Of a DNA stretch of 64,000 bases, positions 48,689-57,775 are shown one piece after another. The notes beneath the pieces are model-generated. The model did no database searches. It had not been told where the DNA came from and saw nothing but the letters and a program-made list of their open reading frames with translations. Numbering within the stretch: position 1 is the stretch's first letter; each line of letters starts with the position of its first letter. The DNA is from Dolichospermum flos-aquae CCAP 1403/13F (lineage in GTDB: Bacteria > Cyanobacteriota > Cyanobacteriia > Cyanobacteriales > Nostocaceae): assembly GCF_012516395.1 (NCBI RefSeq), contig NZ_CP051206.1, positions 4,717,334-4,781,333 of the forward strand. The letters run 5' to 3'. A program made the translations under genes and the position numbers.

Positions 48689-49829
48689 AATTTTGACAAT
48701 TAGTGGGGTGGGACACACCCAACCCACAAAGATACAGTCAGAGTCAGGAGTGACATACTCCACACACTCCCTTGTGCCTTGCGGTACGCTTGCGCGAACA
48801 GGTGAGTGTGGGCTTCTCGGCGACTCCTCTATGAAGACATTAACCGAGCTTTAAAGGCCTATAGAAAAATTTCCGAGAAATTCATCTATTTAACAAAATA
48901 TTAAAACTTTATCAAACCTTCTTATTTTGCTCATAAAAACTTTTTAAATTCGCGTCTTTGTTGAATATTTTATAAGTTTAGGAAGTCACAGGTCGCAAAA
49001 ATAGCGAAATCTCCTTACTTACATCTGCAACTAATCAACCGCCGATTTTAACTTTTTAACAACTGTATTTTGGAAGACAATTATTTTTTTAAATAGCTCT
49101 AACTTAGTGTTAGAGGCTGGTTAAAGGAATTTTTTATCTTCTTCATAATGAGTTTTATTGCTCACATTGAGAAATTTTAAATTTAGACCTACTGAGTCTA
49201 AGTAGGAGATAGTTATTTCCAACTGTTTTGGCCAATATCCGTCAGGTTCTCAATAAATTAGCAGGTTAATTAGTGATATTATTGCTGGCTGAAATTTTGC
49301 TAAAAATTGTGCATGAAGCAGAGGATATTCTTGAGTTAAGCTAATGCTATTGTTGACAAAGGTAAGTTTTTTCTGGCAACCCATTCTAGTCATATAGATA
49401 ATCGCCCAGAATTTGCATGAGCTGCAAAGTCCCGTAATCCAGGAAAACAGTCAATTTGGCAGTTAAAAAGGGCATTGTAATTGTTAAAACTGTCACAGAA
49501 GTAACAATGCAAATCACAAAAAGTAAAACAAATAAAAATCTGACGTATCCCGATGTTGAGATATTCCCCTTGAATTGCATAGAAAGACTTAAATCAGGTA
49601 TCAGTAAAATTAACTTTATTTTTAGTAATCAGATGATCATGAGAAATAACAAGTTGATTCACCTATTTACAACAGCAAAAATTTTGAGAATTGCTACTAT
49701 TGTGAAGCTGGATTGGGAATATTTTCTCTAATCTTTAAAAATCTCCCAGCTTGTGCTTCATCATCCAGATTAAAAATCAGGTTAATTGTTTTTCCAGAAG
49801 AAAATTACGGTTAACAAATTAGATTATAT
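48689..49829. other. 1.1-kb gene-poor region with an IS right-end-like remnant
   Basis: At 48702-48840 there is a structured stretch in which CCACACACTC (about 48759) pairs with GAGTGTGGG (about 48803) around a GCGGTACGCTTGCGCGAAC loop. It ends in CTCCTCTATGAAGACA, the same string that closes the IS607 element at 34652. I read this as a right-end remnant. A hairpin CTCTAAC/GTTAGAG lies at 49097-49115. The short frames between 49386 and 49731 on both strands are not convincing genes. The promoter of the STAS-sugar transferase gene should lie in the last 100 bp. Confidence 0.5.
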
Positions 49830-50879
49830 ATGGCAATTAAAGTCCAGAGTTTTATGAGTAGTCAAACCACACCAGTAGACTTTCCAGTTACTTACTTAGA
49901 AAGCGCAGTAATCTTGCAAGTTCCAGTGAGGTTAACTGTGCTTGAGGCCGTCAGTTTTAAGCAAACTTGCCAAAACTTAATTGCAGCGGATTTACCACCA
50001 GGGCAAATTTTTATTGATTTCCAAAATACTACTTTTATGGATAGTAGTGGTTTAGGTTCTCTAGTCAGCAACTTTAAAAATTCTCAAGAAAAGGGAATCA
50101 AAGTAATACTGCGTCATGTTACACCCCAAGTCATGGCAGTTTTAAATCTGACAGGGCTAGATCAGGTGTTTCCCATTGAGTCTCTTCACAACCTCACACT
50201 AATAGCCACAGATAACTTTACAAACTCAGGAAAAAATACTTCTCGCAAAGTAGATCCACTTCCTCAAACTCATAATTCCGTGGCATCTTGGATGAAACGG
50301 CTGATTGATATTGTGGGATCATTAGTTGGTTTAGTAATTACATTTATTTTGTTTATTCCCATAGTAATCGCCATTCAAATTGACGATCCTGGTCCAATTT
50401 TCTTTAGGCAAACTCGTTGTGGTTGGATGGGTAAGCGGTTTGCAATTTGGAAATTTCGGTCTATGTGTGTAGATGCAGAAGCTAGAAAATCCCAAATCAA
50501 AAATCAAGTCGAAGGCGCTTTCTTTAAAAATGATAATGATCCCAGAATTACTAAAGTAGGTAACTTCTTACGCCGTACCAGTTTGGATGAACTACCTCAA
50601 TTTTGGAACGTTCTCAAAGGGGAAATGAGTTTAGTCGGGACTCGACCACCCACACCTGATGAAGTAGAACGCTACGAAGTCCCCGAATGGCAACGTTTAG
50701 ACGTTAAACCTGGTATGACTGGTGAATGGCAAGTTAACGGCCGCTCTAAAGTTCGGAGTTTTGAAGATGTGATTCGGTTAGATTTACAGTATCAGCAAAA
50801 TTGGACTTTAGTTTACGATTTAAAGTTAATTTTCAAAACCATCACTATTTTGTTTAATAAAAACAGTGGGGCTGTTTAG
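49830..50879 (+). CDS. STAS domain fused to a polyprenyl-phosphate sugar transferase
   Basis: This 349-residue fusion protein has a STAS (anti-sigma antagonist-type) domain at residues about 20-120, with the phosphorylatable serine motif FMDSSGLGS (70-78). Residues about 150-349 are a bacterial sugar transferase of the WbaP/PglC type. The latter has a membrane re-entrant helix (KRLIDIVGSLVGLVITF), GPIFFRQTRCG, WKFRSM, the catalytic-type DELPQFWNVLKGEMSLVG and PGMTGEWQVNGRS. Such enzymes start exopolysaccharide synthesis on undecaprenyl phosphate. The intact Ser suggests control by a kinase/phosphatase pair encoded elsewhere. Confidence 0.9.
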   Translation: MAIKVQSFMSSQTTPVDFPVTYLESAVILQVPVRLTVLEAVSFKQTCQNLIAADLPPGQIFIDFQNTTFMDSSGLGSLVSNFKNSQEKGIKVILRHVTPQVMAVLNLTGLDQVFPIESLHNLTLIATDNFTNSGKNTSRKVDPLPQTHNSVASWMKRLIDIVGSLVGLVITFILFIPIVIAIQIDDPGPIFFRQTRCGWMGKRFAIWKFRSMCVDAEARKSQIKNQVEGAFFKNDNDPRITKVGNFLRRTSLDELPQFWNVLKGEMSLVGTRPPTPDEVERYEVPEWQRLDVKPGMTGEWQVNGRSKVRSFEDVIRLDLQYQQNWTLVYDLKLIFKTITILFNKNSGAV

Positions 50880-50960
50880 CCACTGCTAAACGTCAGCATT
50901 CAGCTAATACCTGACGACTGAGCTACTAAACTAAATTCACCAGGTTAAAACATTCAATTT

Positions 50961-50992
50961 ACCCAAGTTACAAATCGGCTTGGGTTTATTTT
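50961..50992 (+). terminator. intrinsic terminator after the STAS-sugar transferase gene
   Basis: The stem ACCCAAG / CTTGGGT (50961-50967, 50979-50985) is followed by TTATTTTTA. It lies about 80 bp after the stop. The remaining sequence to 51237 shows no gene. Confidence 0.7.
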
Positions 50993-51237
50993 TATGAAAG
51001 GAACAGGGCAACTAAGCTATCTACCAGGGGTGAGGCTGAAAACCTGGCTTGGGGGCTAATTTTTCGCGTCTGTTCCCCATTCCCCATTCCCTATTCCCTT
51101 GGTTGATAAAGTGATCAACTGTAGAATATGTTACTATTCAAAAAAACCTATTCACACAATTGCAGTTCAGCTATTTTGAGATATTTGTAAGCAAGTTGAA
51201 TAAGTAGTGGCAACAGAAAAAACGCACATGAGGTTGA

Positions 51238-51675
51238 ATGACTGAATCTTTCCCCCGAAATTTACCATTGACAATAAACCCTGTGAGCAGACCTAAAACT
51301 GACACAGAAGCTACGAGTAAAAATTTAGCTTTAACTATTGCTGAGGCAGCTTTAGACCGCAAAGCAGTAGAAATTATCTTGCTCAATGTGGCAGAGATTT
51401 CTTCCCTCGCGGATTACTTTGTGATGATGACTGGTTATTCTAAGGTGCAAGTTAGGGCGATCGCTGACGCAATTCAAGGACAAGTTGAAATTGACTGGCA
51501 ACGACGACCCATCAGAACAGAAGGCAAAGCCGAAGGAACTTGGGTACTACAAGATTATGGTGATGTCATCGTCCATATCATGATGCCAAGAGAACGGGAG
51601 TTTTATAATTTAGAAGCGTTCTGGGGACACGCGGAACGTATTTCCCTACCAAACGCCGAGAATGTTGGGAGTTAA
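51238..51675 (+). CDS. rsfS: Ribosomal silencing factor RsfS (Iojap)
   Basis: This protein binds uL14 and blocks subunit joining under poor nutrition. After a 25-residue variable lead it matches the family: AEAALDRKAVEIILLNVAEI, SSLADYFVMMTGYSKVQVRA, EGTWVLQDYGDVIVHIM and REREFYNLEAFWG. The 145 residues are slightly long for RsfS because of the N-terminal extension. The next gene follows after only 5 bases, so the two form an operon. Confidence 0.93.
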   Translation: MTESFPRNLPLTINPVSRPKTDTEATSKNLALTIAEAALDRKAVEIILLNVAEISSLADYFVMMTGYSKVQVRAIADAIQGQVEIDWQRRPIRTEGKAEGTWVLQDYGDVIVHIMMPREREFYNLEAFWGHAERISLPNAENVGS

Positions 51676-51680
51676 CCGAT

Positions 51681-52181
51681 ATGATGCGATCCTCCCTTGA
51701 GAATTGCCCAGTTCCTACAGAACAACAACCACTGAATGAGTACGAAGAATTAAAAAATGCCTGGCTATTTCGAGATAGTATCTTAAGCTGGGCTAACTTC
51801 ACCAAGAAAATTTTTTGGATCTGGGCTTGGTCTTGGTTAGTAGCCGGACCTGTGGCAGCAGCCAGTTTTTCTCCCCAAAAGCAGATTTTTAATTTTCTCC
51901 TTTGTGGATCTGGTGCTGCTAGTGTAAGTATAGTGCTAGTATTAGTCCGGTTATATTTAGGTTGGTTCTATGTGCGCGATCGCCTTTATAGTCCCACCGT
52001 ATTCTACGAAGAATCTGGTTGGTACGACGGACACACTTGGACAAAACCCCAAGAAGTCATCAGCCGTGATCGCTTAATTGTTACCTACGAAATCAAACCC
52101 ATCTTCCAACGCTTGCAAATTACCTTTGCCGCCTTGGCTCTTACGTATCTTATTGGTACTATAGTTTGGCATTTCTTGTAA
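51681..52181 (+). CDS. CGLD27/Ycf36-like (DUF1230) membrane protein
   Basis: This 166-residue protein is of the CGLD27/Ycf36 family, conserved in cyanobacteria and plastids. It has an N-terminal PVPTEQQPLNEYEELKNAW, two central membrane helices (about 42-60 and 70-90), the signature LYLGWFYVRDRLYSPTVFYEESGWYDG and a C-terminal membrane helix. The exact role is not settled; the green-lineage homologues are linked to chloroplast function. It lies 5 bp downstream of rsfS. Confidence 0.85.
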   Translation: MMRSSLENCPVPTEQQPLNEYEELKNAWLFRDSILSWANFTKKIFWIWAWSWLVAGPVAAASFSPQKQIFNFLLCGSGAASVSIVLVLVRLYLGWFYVRDRLYSPTVFYEESGWYDGHTWTKPQEVISRDRLIVTYEIKPIFQRLQITFAALALTYLIGTIVWHFL

Positions 52182-52238
52182 ATAGTCAGTGGTCATTAGT
52201 CATTAGTAAAACAACTGACAACTGACAACTGACAACTG

Positions 52239-52310
52239 TACGGGCGAAGCATTTGGAGAACTATTTTTGGCAATGACCGATAATTTATCTTCCAAATGCT
52301 TCGCCCCTAC
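52239..52310. repeat. dispersed hairpin core upstream of the asparaginase gene
   Basis: This is a single copy of the same core as the hemA array, in minus-strand orientation, between TGACAAC heptamers. The terminal arms GGGCGAAGCATTTGGA / TCCAAATGCTTCGCCC are perfect. It ends 43 bp before the asparaginase ATG. Confidence 0.9.
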
Positions 52311-52352
52311 TGACCACTGACCACTGACAATTCACAAAATAGATATAAACCC

Positions 52353-53306
52353 ATGACAATGGGAAAACGAACTCAAGCCGCAGCACTAGAAGTCCGGTTG
52401 CTGCGTGAAGGCATTATCGAATCTCGGCATATAGTTCAGGCTGTAGTTAGTGATGACCGGGGACGGGTACTTTCCGTTGCTGGTAACGCTGAAACCGCCG
52501 CATTTGTCCGTTCTGCCCTCAAACCATTTCAAGCACTGGCTATCACCAGCACAGGCACATTAGAACGTTATGGTTTGAGCGATAAAGACTTAGCAATTAT
52601 CACCAGTTCCCACAAAGGCAGTATGGAACAGGTGAGACAGGTATTTAACATCCTGTGGCGAGCAGATATTGACATCAATGCCCTGCACTGCCCAATTCCT
52701 CAAGGTAAGAGTAGTGCTTTAGAATATAACTGTTCTGGTAAACACGCCGGAATGTTAGCTGTTTGTCAGCAACGCCATTGGCCGTTAACTAACTATTTGG
52801 ATCGTAAACACCCAGTCCAACAGTTAATTATCACCAAAGTAGCAGAATTGCTGCGAATGCCAGCAGCAGAATTTCTGACCGCCCATGATGACTGTGGCGC
52901 ACCCACGTATCTGATGCAACTCAGTCAAATGGCCTCTTTATATGCTGTATTAGCTTCCAGCAATAGCGTGGATATGGAGCGAATTGTCCGAGCCATGAAT
53001 CATCATCCCACAATAGTGGCGGGTGTTGGAGAATTCGATACAGAATTGATGCGCTTAACTCCTGGTGAACTGGTGAGTAAATCTGGAGCGGAAGGGGTAC
53101 AGTGCATTGGCCGACTTGGTGAAGGCATGGGATTAGCTATTAAAGTCATGGATGGCTCAACACGCGCTAAATATGCCGTAGCTATTCACATCCTCCAACA
53201 AATGGGTTGGATTAGTCCCAGTATTGCCCAAAGCCTCTCTGAAAAGTTTATGAACCTGGGGAAATACAAGCGTTTGGAAGTAATTGGAGAATTATCGCTT
53301 TTGTAG
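52353..53306 (+). CDS. L-asparaginase II-family protein
   Basis: This 317-residue protein of the Asparaginase_II family (Rhizobium AnsA type, unrelated to E. coli AnsB) probably hydrolyses asparagine. It shows the N-terminal LLREGIIESRHIVQAVVSD, FVRSALKPFQALA, ITSSHKGSMEQVRQV, the conserved YNCSGKHAGMLAVC with the candidate nucleophile region, DDCGAPTYLM and SKSGAEGVQCIG. ATG 52353 or 52359 starts it. It is monocistronic, with the hairpin core in its leader. Confidence 0.9.
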   Translation: MTMGKRTQAAALEVRLLREGIIESRHIVQAVVSDDRGRVLSVAGNAETAAFVRSALKPFQALAITSTGTLERYGLSDKDLAIITSSHKGSMEQVRQVFNILWRADIDINALHCPIPQGKSSALEYNCSGKHAGMLAVCQQRHWPLTNYLDRKHPVQQLIITKVAELLRMPAAEFLTAHDDCGAPTYLMQLSQMASLYAVLASSNSVDMERIVRAMNHHPTIVAGVGEFDTELMRLTPGELVSKSGAEGVQCIGRLGEGMGLAIKVMDGSTRAKYAVAIHILQQMGWISPSIAQSLSEKFMNLGKYKRLEVIGELSLL

Positions 53307-53366
53307 TTGACAAACTTTTGACTTCGCGCTATATTAAAGGAGTCGAGAGAAAAGCGACAAAAGCGA

Positions 53367-53443
<77 letters not shown>

Positions 53444-53448
53444 AATAA

Positions 53449-53493
53449 AAAATAAGTCCCTGTAATTTTTAAAGATTACGGGGGCTTATTTTA
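53449..53493 (+). terminator. intrinsic terminator after tRNA-fMet
   Basis: AAATAAGTCCCTGTAAT pairs with ATTACGGGGGCTTATTT with one mismatch and is followed by T residues. It begins six bases after the tRNA. Confidence 0.8.
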
Positions 53494-53589
53494 TGTGTTG
53501 GGTTGACCCAGGGAAAGCCAAAAAAATCCTTGATCATGTTGGGCTAGGAGTTGCTCAATCAAACCTGTATTTGTTTAAGGGGACGTAGA

Positions 53590-53890
53590 AACCCCATCTT
53601 CAACGAAGTAAGATGGGGTGGTTCATCTTGTTTCCTGATACTTTTAACCGGGACATTCCCCGACATCTGAGATATCGTGAATATCTAGTACAACATCACC
53701 AACTGAGTTAGTGAAGGTGGTATCCCACATTGCCTTAGAATTATGTTCTAATGGCTCTTGATTGTCTATCAACGAGTTCAATACCCAAATTTTCTCTAGA
53801 ACTACCAAGTTTTCTAAGGAAAGGTTTATTTTCTTTGTAGCCATTCAAGTCTATTCGGAACCATTACAGTTACTCAAAATATTTATTGAC
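53590..53890 (-). pseudogene. decayed IS607-type tnpB 3' end with conserved terminal segment
   Basis: On the minus strand the last 100 bases of the intact tnpB (34549-34651) recur at 53636-53740 with about seven changes, including the peptide AMWDTTFTNSVGDVVLDIHD. Further upstream (53741 to about 53890) the match continues only with gaps and frameshifts; for example the stretch encoding RKLGSS is recognisable but the zinc finger is lost. Past the stop, a hairpin (CCCCATCTT / AAGATGGGG, 53593-53619) follows. There is no complete gene. The 542 bp between the tRNA and scpB hold nothing else. Confidence 0.75.
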
Positions 53891-53985
53891 TTTAAATTAA
53901 CTACAAAACTCTCGTATATATTTAATATTATGAACCTATTGTCGGAAAATGTCAATAGATGTCTGAAGATTTGATGTCCTATTCT

Positions 53986-54528
53986 TTACTCCTCTGCCTC
54001 CAATCCTGACAACTCCAGTTCTAGTTGTTGTTCTTTCTCTGGAATTGCCAAAATTTGGGGCAGTTGTTCGATTTGAAAATACTGATGAAATTTTGGGGTT
54101 ATTTGCAGAGCAAAGGAGCGAGAATCACTCTCTCGGCGTTTGCGAACAAAACCAGATTCTACTAATTCTTGAACGTGCTGATAAGCTCCTGAACCCCGTA
54201 AATTAATCAATTCGCTTTGTAATATGGGATTATGGAGGGCGATCGCTGCTAATGTCCGTAAAGCCCCCACACCAAATTCTACTGGTATTATAGCTTGCAC
54301 TAAATCATGGAATTCCGAACGCAGTTGTAAACTATAACCATGTTCAGTTTCTACGACTTCTAAAGCTGTATCTCGACGGGAATAATTCTCAATTAGTTCG
54401 ATAATTCCTTCTTCTGCTGTCAAGCGATCACACTTCGCATATTCAGCAATTTCACTTAGAGATAAGGGTTTACCCTTTAAATAAAGAATCGCTTCTATTT
54501 TGCCGGCTACAGGTATATTCTTGGGCAT
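53986..54528 (-). CDS. scpB: Segregation and condensation protein B
   Basis: This is the kleisin-associated subunit of the bacterial SMC-ScpAB condensin. The 180 residues form two winged-helix domains with the family motifs KIEAILYLKGKPLSLSEIAE (about 10-29), FGVGALRTLAAIALHNPILQSEL and LVESGFVRKRRESDSR (about 137-152), and a short acidic tail (ELELSGLEAEE). The neighbour ispD is on the same strand, 207 bp upstream, with two hairpin cores in the gap. Confidence 0.92.
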   Translation of the reverse strand: MPKNIPVAGKIEAILYLKGKPLSLSEIAEYAKCDRLTAEEGIIELIENYSRRDTALEVVETEHGYSLQLRSEFHDLVQAIIPVEFGVGALRTLAAIALHNPILQSELINLRGSGAYQHVQELVESGFVRKRRESDSRSFALQITPKFHQYFQIEQLPQILAIPEKEQQLELELSGLEAEE

Positions 54529-54550
54529 TAATCAGTTGTTAGTTGTCAGT

Positions 54551-54711
54551 AGGGGCGAAGCATTTGGAAGATAAATTATCGCTCATTGCCAAAAATAGTT
54601 CTCCAAATGCTTCGCCCGTACAGTTGTTAGTTGTTAGTAGGGGCGAAGCATTTGGAAGATAAATTATCGCTCATTGCCAAAAATAGTTCTCCAAATGCTT
54701 CGCCCGTACAG
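54551..54711. repeat. two tandem hairpin cores upstream of scpB
   Basis: Two copies start at 54551 and 54639, again 88 bp apart, with CATTTGGAAG and CGCTCATTGCC variants. The nearer copy lies 22 bp from the scpB ATG. The rest of the ispD-scpB gap is heptamer sequence. Confidence 0.92.
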
Positions 54712-54735
54712 TTGTTAGTGGCTGAAAATTTTTAC

Positions 54736-55416
54736 CTATTTTATATAACTAAGTATAAATTCAGCGATCGCTAAATCTTGAGGAGTCGTAATTTTCAAAT
54801 TAGTCTCTTCCCCAGGAACTATTCTCACTTCAATACCGCATTTTTCAAACAAAGCCGCATCATCAGTCACTTCCCAACCTTGACGGACACCTTCAGCATG
54901 GCACTGTTTTAACAATTTGACATCGAACCCTTGGGGGGTTTGAGCCGCCCAAAGCTGTTTACGCTCTGGTGTGTTTTTAATTATATCATTGTCGTCAACG
55001 ACTTTAATCGTATCTTTAACAGGTACAGCCGCAATTAACCCAGAACAATGCAAAATTGCTTCAGAACAAGCATTAAATAAATCTGGTGTTGCCAAACAAC
55101 GAGCGCCATCATGAATTAAAACTTGTCCTGCATTAGTTGGCAATGCCTGCAAACCATTATAAACTGACTCTTGACGGGTAGAACCACCAGGAATGAATAC
55201 TATTGTTTTTTTCAGCTTTAAGTCAGCGATAATAGACTTGAAGTCATCCCAATCTGGAGGTTGAGAAACAATTCCGATCCAACTAATAGAACTTGCAGCT
55301 TCTGCGGCTAACAAAGTCCAAGCAATCAAGGGTTTTGAACGTACCTGTAATAAAAGTTTATTACGATCAGCACCCATTCTTTTGCCACTTCCGGCTGCGG
55401 GAATTAGTAAATGCAC
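54736..55416 (-). CDS. ispD: 2-C-methyl-D-erythritol 4-phosphate cytidylyltransferase
   Basis: This enzyme of the non-mevalonate isoprenoid pathway couples CTP to methylerythritol phosphate. The nucleotide-binding motif IPAAGSGKRMGADRNKLLLQ (about 5-24), VFIPGGSTRQESVYNGL, VLIHDGARCL and the C-terminal WEVTDDAALFE and KITTPQDLAIAE are all present in 226 residues of normal length. It is divergent from the glycosyltransferase gene. Confidence 0.95.
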   Translation of the reverse strand: MHLLIPAAGSGKRMGADRNKLLLQVRSKPLIAWTLLAAEAASSISWIGIVSQPPDWDDFKSIIADLKLKKTIVFIPGGSTRQESVYNGLQALPTNAGQVLIHDGARCLATPDLFNACSEAILHCSGLIAAVPVKDTIKVVDDNDIIKNTPERKQLWAAQTPQGFDVKLLKQCHAEGVRQGWEVTDDAALFEKCGIEVRIVPGEETNLKITTPQDLAIAEFILSYIK

Positions 55417-55539
55417 AACTTTTCCTTAATCTTTAATTAAATAAATTCAAAATACCCATTGTTGAAAATAACTTCACCAGCAAAATTCTCAATACCTATA
55501 TTCTCCTAAAATATAAAACAATAACCGTTAATAAATATT

Positions 55540-56481
55540 ATGCGTGTAGTAGCCCTGGTCCCTGGTTCAATTGATAACCAAATTCTTTTTTTTGCCACTC
55601 TTGATGATCTGAAGCGTTATTATCCCGACGCGCAGATAGATGTGATTGTAGAACCCCAGTCAAAGGCCGCTTACCGAGTCAGCAAGTCAGTTCATGATGT
55701 ATTAACCTTTGATTACAAAGATCGTAATAGTTTAGCTGATTGGGGTAACTTAGTTGGTATGATCCGTGATCGTGAGTATGATGTCGCTATTATTGTCGGA
55801 CAAAGTTGGTGGGTAGGTTTGTTAATGTGGTTGACGGGAATTCCCACACGCATTGGCTACCAAGGACAAGGTGCGGTTTTTCTCACTAACCCTATTCCTC
55901 CCAATTTATCCGAGTATGTGGCAAAAATGTACCATAATTTACTCAAACCTTTGAAAATTAATACTCCTTGTCCAGCATTATCAGTAAATGTGCCTAAAGT
56001 AGATATTGAATGGGCGCAAGCAGAACAAAAACGCTTAGGAGTGAATGAAACAGGTTTTATTCTCATCAATGCTGGTGAAGGTAGCCTAGATACAACTTAT
56101 CCCGTAGAAAATTGGCAACAAATTATTGCAGCTTGTCAACAAAAACAGCCAGATTTACCTGTTGTTGTCATTAAAGAAGCAAATAATGAGCCTTTAGTCA
56201 GATCGCTTTTAGAACATTGTCACAATATTAAAGTTACTTCTCCCGATGATATTGGTAAGTTAACTGCCATAATTGCCGGTGCTAGTTTAATGGTATCTGT
56301 AGAAAATAGCTTCTTGCAATTAAGTATAGCAGTAGAAACATATACAATTACTTTGTTAGATTCTATAGATTCAGAAAAATTATTACCTATAAGCGAGAAA
56401 GTATTAGCTATTACTTCATCAACTGGGAAAATAGCAGATATCTTACCCCAAATAGTGTTAGAAAAAATTTGGGGAGGCTGA
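55540..56481 (+). CDS. Glycosyltransferase family 9 (heptosyltransferase-like)
   Basis: This 313-residue GT-B fold enzyme resembles ADP-heptose:LPS heptosyltransferases. It has an N-terminal VVALVPGSIDNQILFFATLDDLKRYYPDAQIDV, IGYQGQGAVFLTNP in the middle, a C-terminal donor-site ILINAGEGSLDTTYPVENWQ and LTAIIAGASLMVSVENSFLQL. Cyanobacterial members probably act on surface polysaccharide; the substrate is unknown. The usual D-x-P-x-x-H of the donor site is changed (VENSFLQLS), so activity is not certain. Confidence 0.8.
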   Translation: MRVVALVPGSIDNQILFFATLDDLKRYYPDAQIDVIVEPQSKAAYRVSKSVHDVLTFDYKDRNSLADWGNLVGMIRDREYDVAIIVGQSWWVGLLMWLTGIPTRIGYQGQGAVFLTNPIPPNLSEYVAKMYHNLLKPLKINTPCPALSVNVPKVDIEWAQAEQKRLGVNETGFILINAGEGSLDTTYPVENWQQIIAACQQKQPDLPVVVIKEANNEPLVRSLLEHCHNIKVTSPDDIGKLTAIIAGASLMVSVENSFLQLSIAVETYTITLLDSIDSEKLLPISEKVLAITSSTGKIADILPQIVLEKIWGG

Positions 56482-56550
56482 GTATTAATTTTAGATTTTG
56501 GATTTTAGATTGAAAAAAAATATCCAATCTAAAATCATAAATTCCATTGT

Positions 56551-57039
56551 TCACGAATTAGTTTTTTCAATCATTTCAAAGAAAGCATCATCTAATTCAT
56601 AACCCAGAATTTGCGCTAAAGATTTGAGTCGAGATGGACTAGCAATATCTTGTTTGTGCAACCAATCACTTAAAATAAAGATTTTGTGCATCAGAAATAT
56701 TTCTAAAGCTTCGGGGTTATACTGGATACCTTCTTTAGAACTAAACTGATGAGGTACTAACATAGCTGCATACCGAGCTAGTTCTCCTGCTTTCCAGTCT
56801 AGTAAAAATGGCAACCAAGGATACTTGGCATCAAGACGCACAAACCACAGTCTGACTTCGGGAATTTCCGATAGTTCCCGTGGATCATTTGCTTCCCGCT
56901 CAAACTGAATTTCCAGACGCAGTTGCTGTTCATGGGTAGAAATGCTTCCCTGTTGCAGCAATGGTTCAATCACCGTTAAGGCAGGTGACACATCTAAACT
57001 ATAAATAGAGTTGTTGTTGAGGGTGATTGTGATTGTCAT
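56551..57039 (-). CDS. conserved hypothetical protein
   Basis: This 162-residue soluble protein has an N-terminal beta-rich half (MTITITLNNNSIYSLDVSP) and a helical C-terminal half (WLPFLLDWKAGELARYAAML). No motif suggests a function. Length and composition support a real gene, convergent with the glycosyltransferase gene. An inverted repeat (ATCCAATCTAAAAT and its partner ATTTTAGATTG, about 56505-56535) lies between them and may end transcription of both. Confidence 0.65.
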   Translation of the reverse strand: MTITITLNNNSIYSLDVSPALTVIEPLLQQGSISTHEQQLRLEIQFEREANDPRELSEIPEVRLWFVRLDAKYPWLPFLLDWKAGELARYAAMLVPHQFSSKEGIQYNPEALEIFLMHKIFILSDWLHKQDIASPSRLKSLAQILGYELDDAFFEMIEKTNS

Positions 57040-57275
57040 GAACTGATAGCTACTTACTCAACAGTGTTGAGAATCTACAGTAGCAGCTTTTTTACCTCTT
57101 TAGGTAGACATTTAGCCGAATTTTAAGATAAAGTTGTTATGAGTTTGTTTTAGATTAAGAAAATGATCAGTTAGCAAACAGCCAAAATTTTCCTCGAATT
57201 TTGCCTAAGCAAGTTCTATCGTGAGGATATTTTGAATTGATTTATCCCCAATTCCTAGAATTCACAACCTGAAAT

Positions 57276-57722
57276 ATGTACAAGCAAGGGATTTATCCTA
57301 AACCTATTTGTTCTTTACAAGATGCTTTGGATAGGTGTCAAATGTTAGGGATGCGTATCAGTCGTCAACGGCGCTTTGTTTTGGAATTGCTTTGGCAAGC
57401 GAAGGAACACCTTTCTGCTAGGGAGATTTATGATCGACTGAATCAAGAAGGTAAGGAAATTGGCCATACTTCGGTATATCAAAATCTAGAAGCTTTATCT
57501 AGCCAAAATATTATAGAGTGTATTGAACATGGGGAAGGGCGATTATATGGCAATAATAGTAATTCCCATAGTCATGTTAACTGTATAGATACAAATCAAA
57601 TTTTAGATGTGCATATAGAATTACCTGAAGATTTGTTACGTCAAGTGGAAGCACAAACAGGGATGAAGATTTCTGAATATACTATTAACTTTTATGGTTA
57701 TCGTGACAAAGTAAGTGATTAG
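57276..57722 (+). CDS. Fur-family transcriptional regulator without CxxC zinc motifs
   Basis: This 148-residue protein has the Fur winged helix: LGMRISRQRRFVLELLWQAKEHLSAREIY (about 28-56) and the recognition helix GHTSVYQNLEALSSQNII. The dimerisation half contains HSHVNC at the metal-sensing position, but neither of the usual CxxC zinc pairs: only a single Cys remains where the first pair would be (CIDT). It could be of the PerR/FurC or a divergent type. Start ATG 57276. It is followed after 53 bp by a receiver-domain protein. Confidence 0.85.
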   Translation: MYKQGIYPKPICSLQDALDRCQMLGMRISRQRRFVLELLWQAKEHLSAREIYDRLNQEGKEIGHTSVYQNLEALSSQNIIECIEHGEGRLYGNNSNSHSHVNCIDTNQILDVHIELPEDLLRQVEAQTGMKISEYTINFYGYRDKVSD

Positions 57723-57775
57723 GAATTAAAAATTTAAACTAGCCTAAAAAATCAGGAATCAACTTTCTTGTAAAA

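Noticed and set aside
49386-49731. Short opposing frames (64 codons on minus, 91 on plus)
   Set aside because: The minus-strand one has a hydrophobic stretch that could pass as a small membrane protein, but neither has a ribosome site or recognisable sequence and they overlap each other.
53762-53974. 70-codon plus-strand frame
   Set aside because: It lies antisense to the decayed tnpB tail and has no protein-like features.
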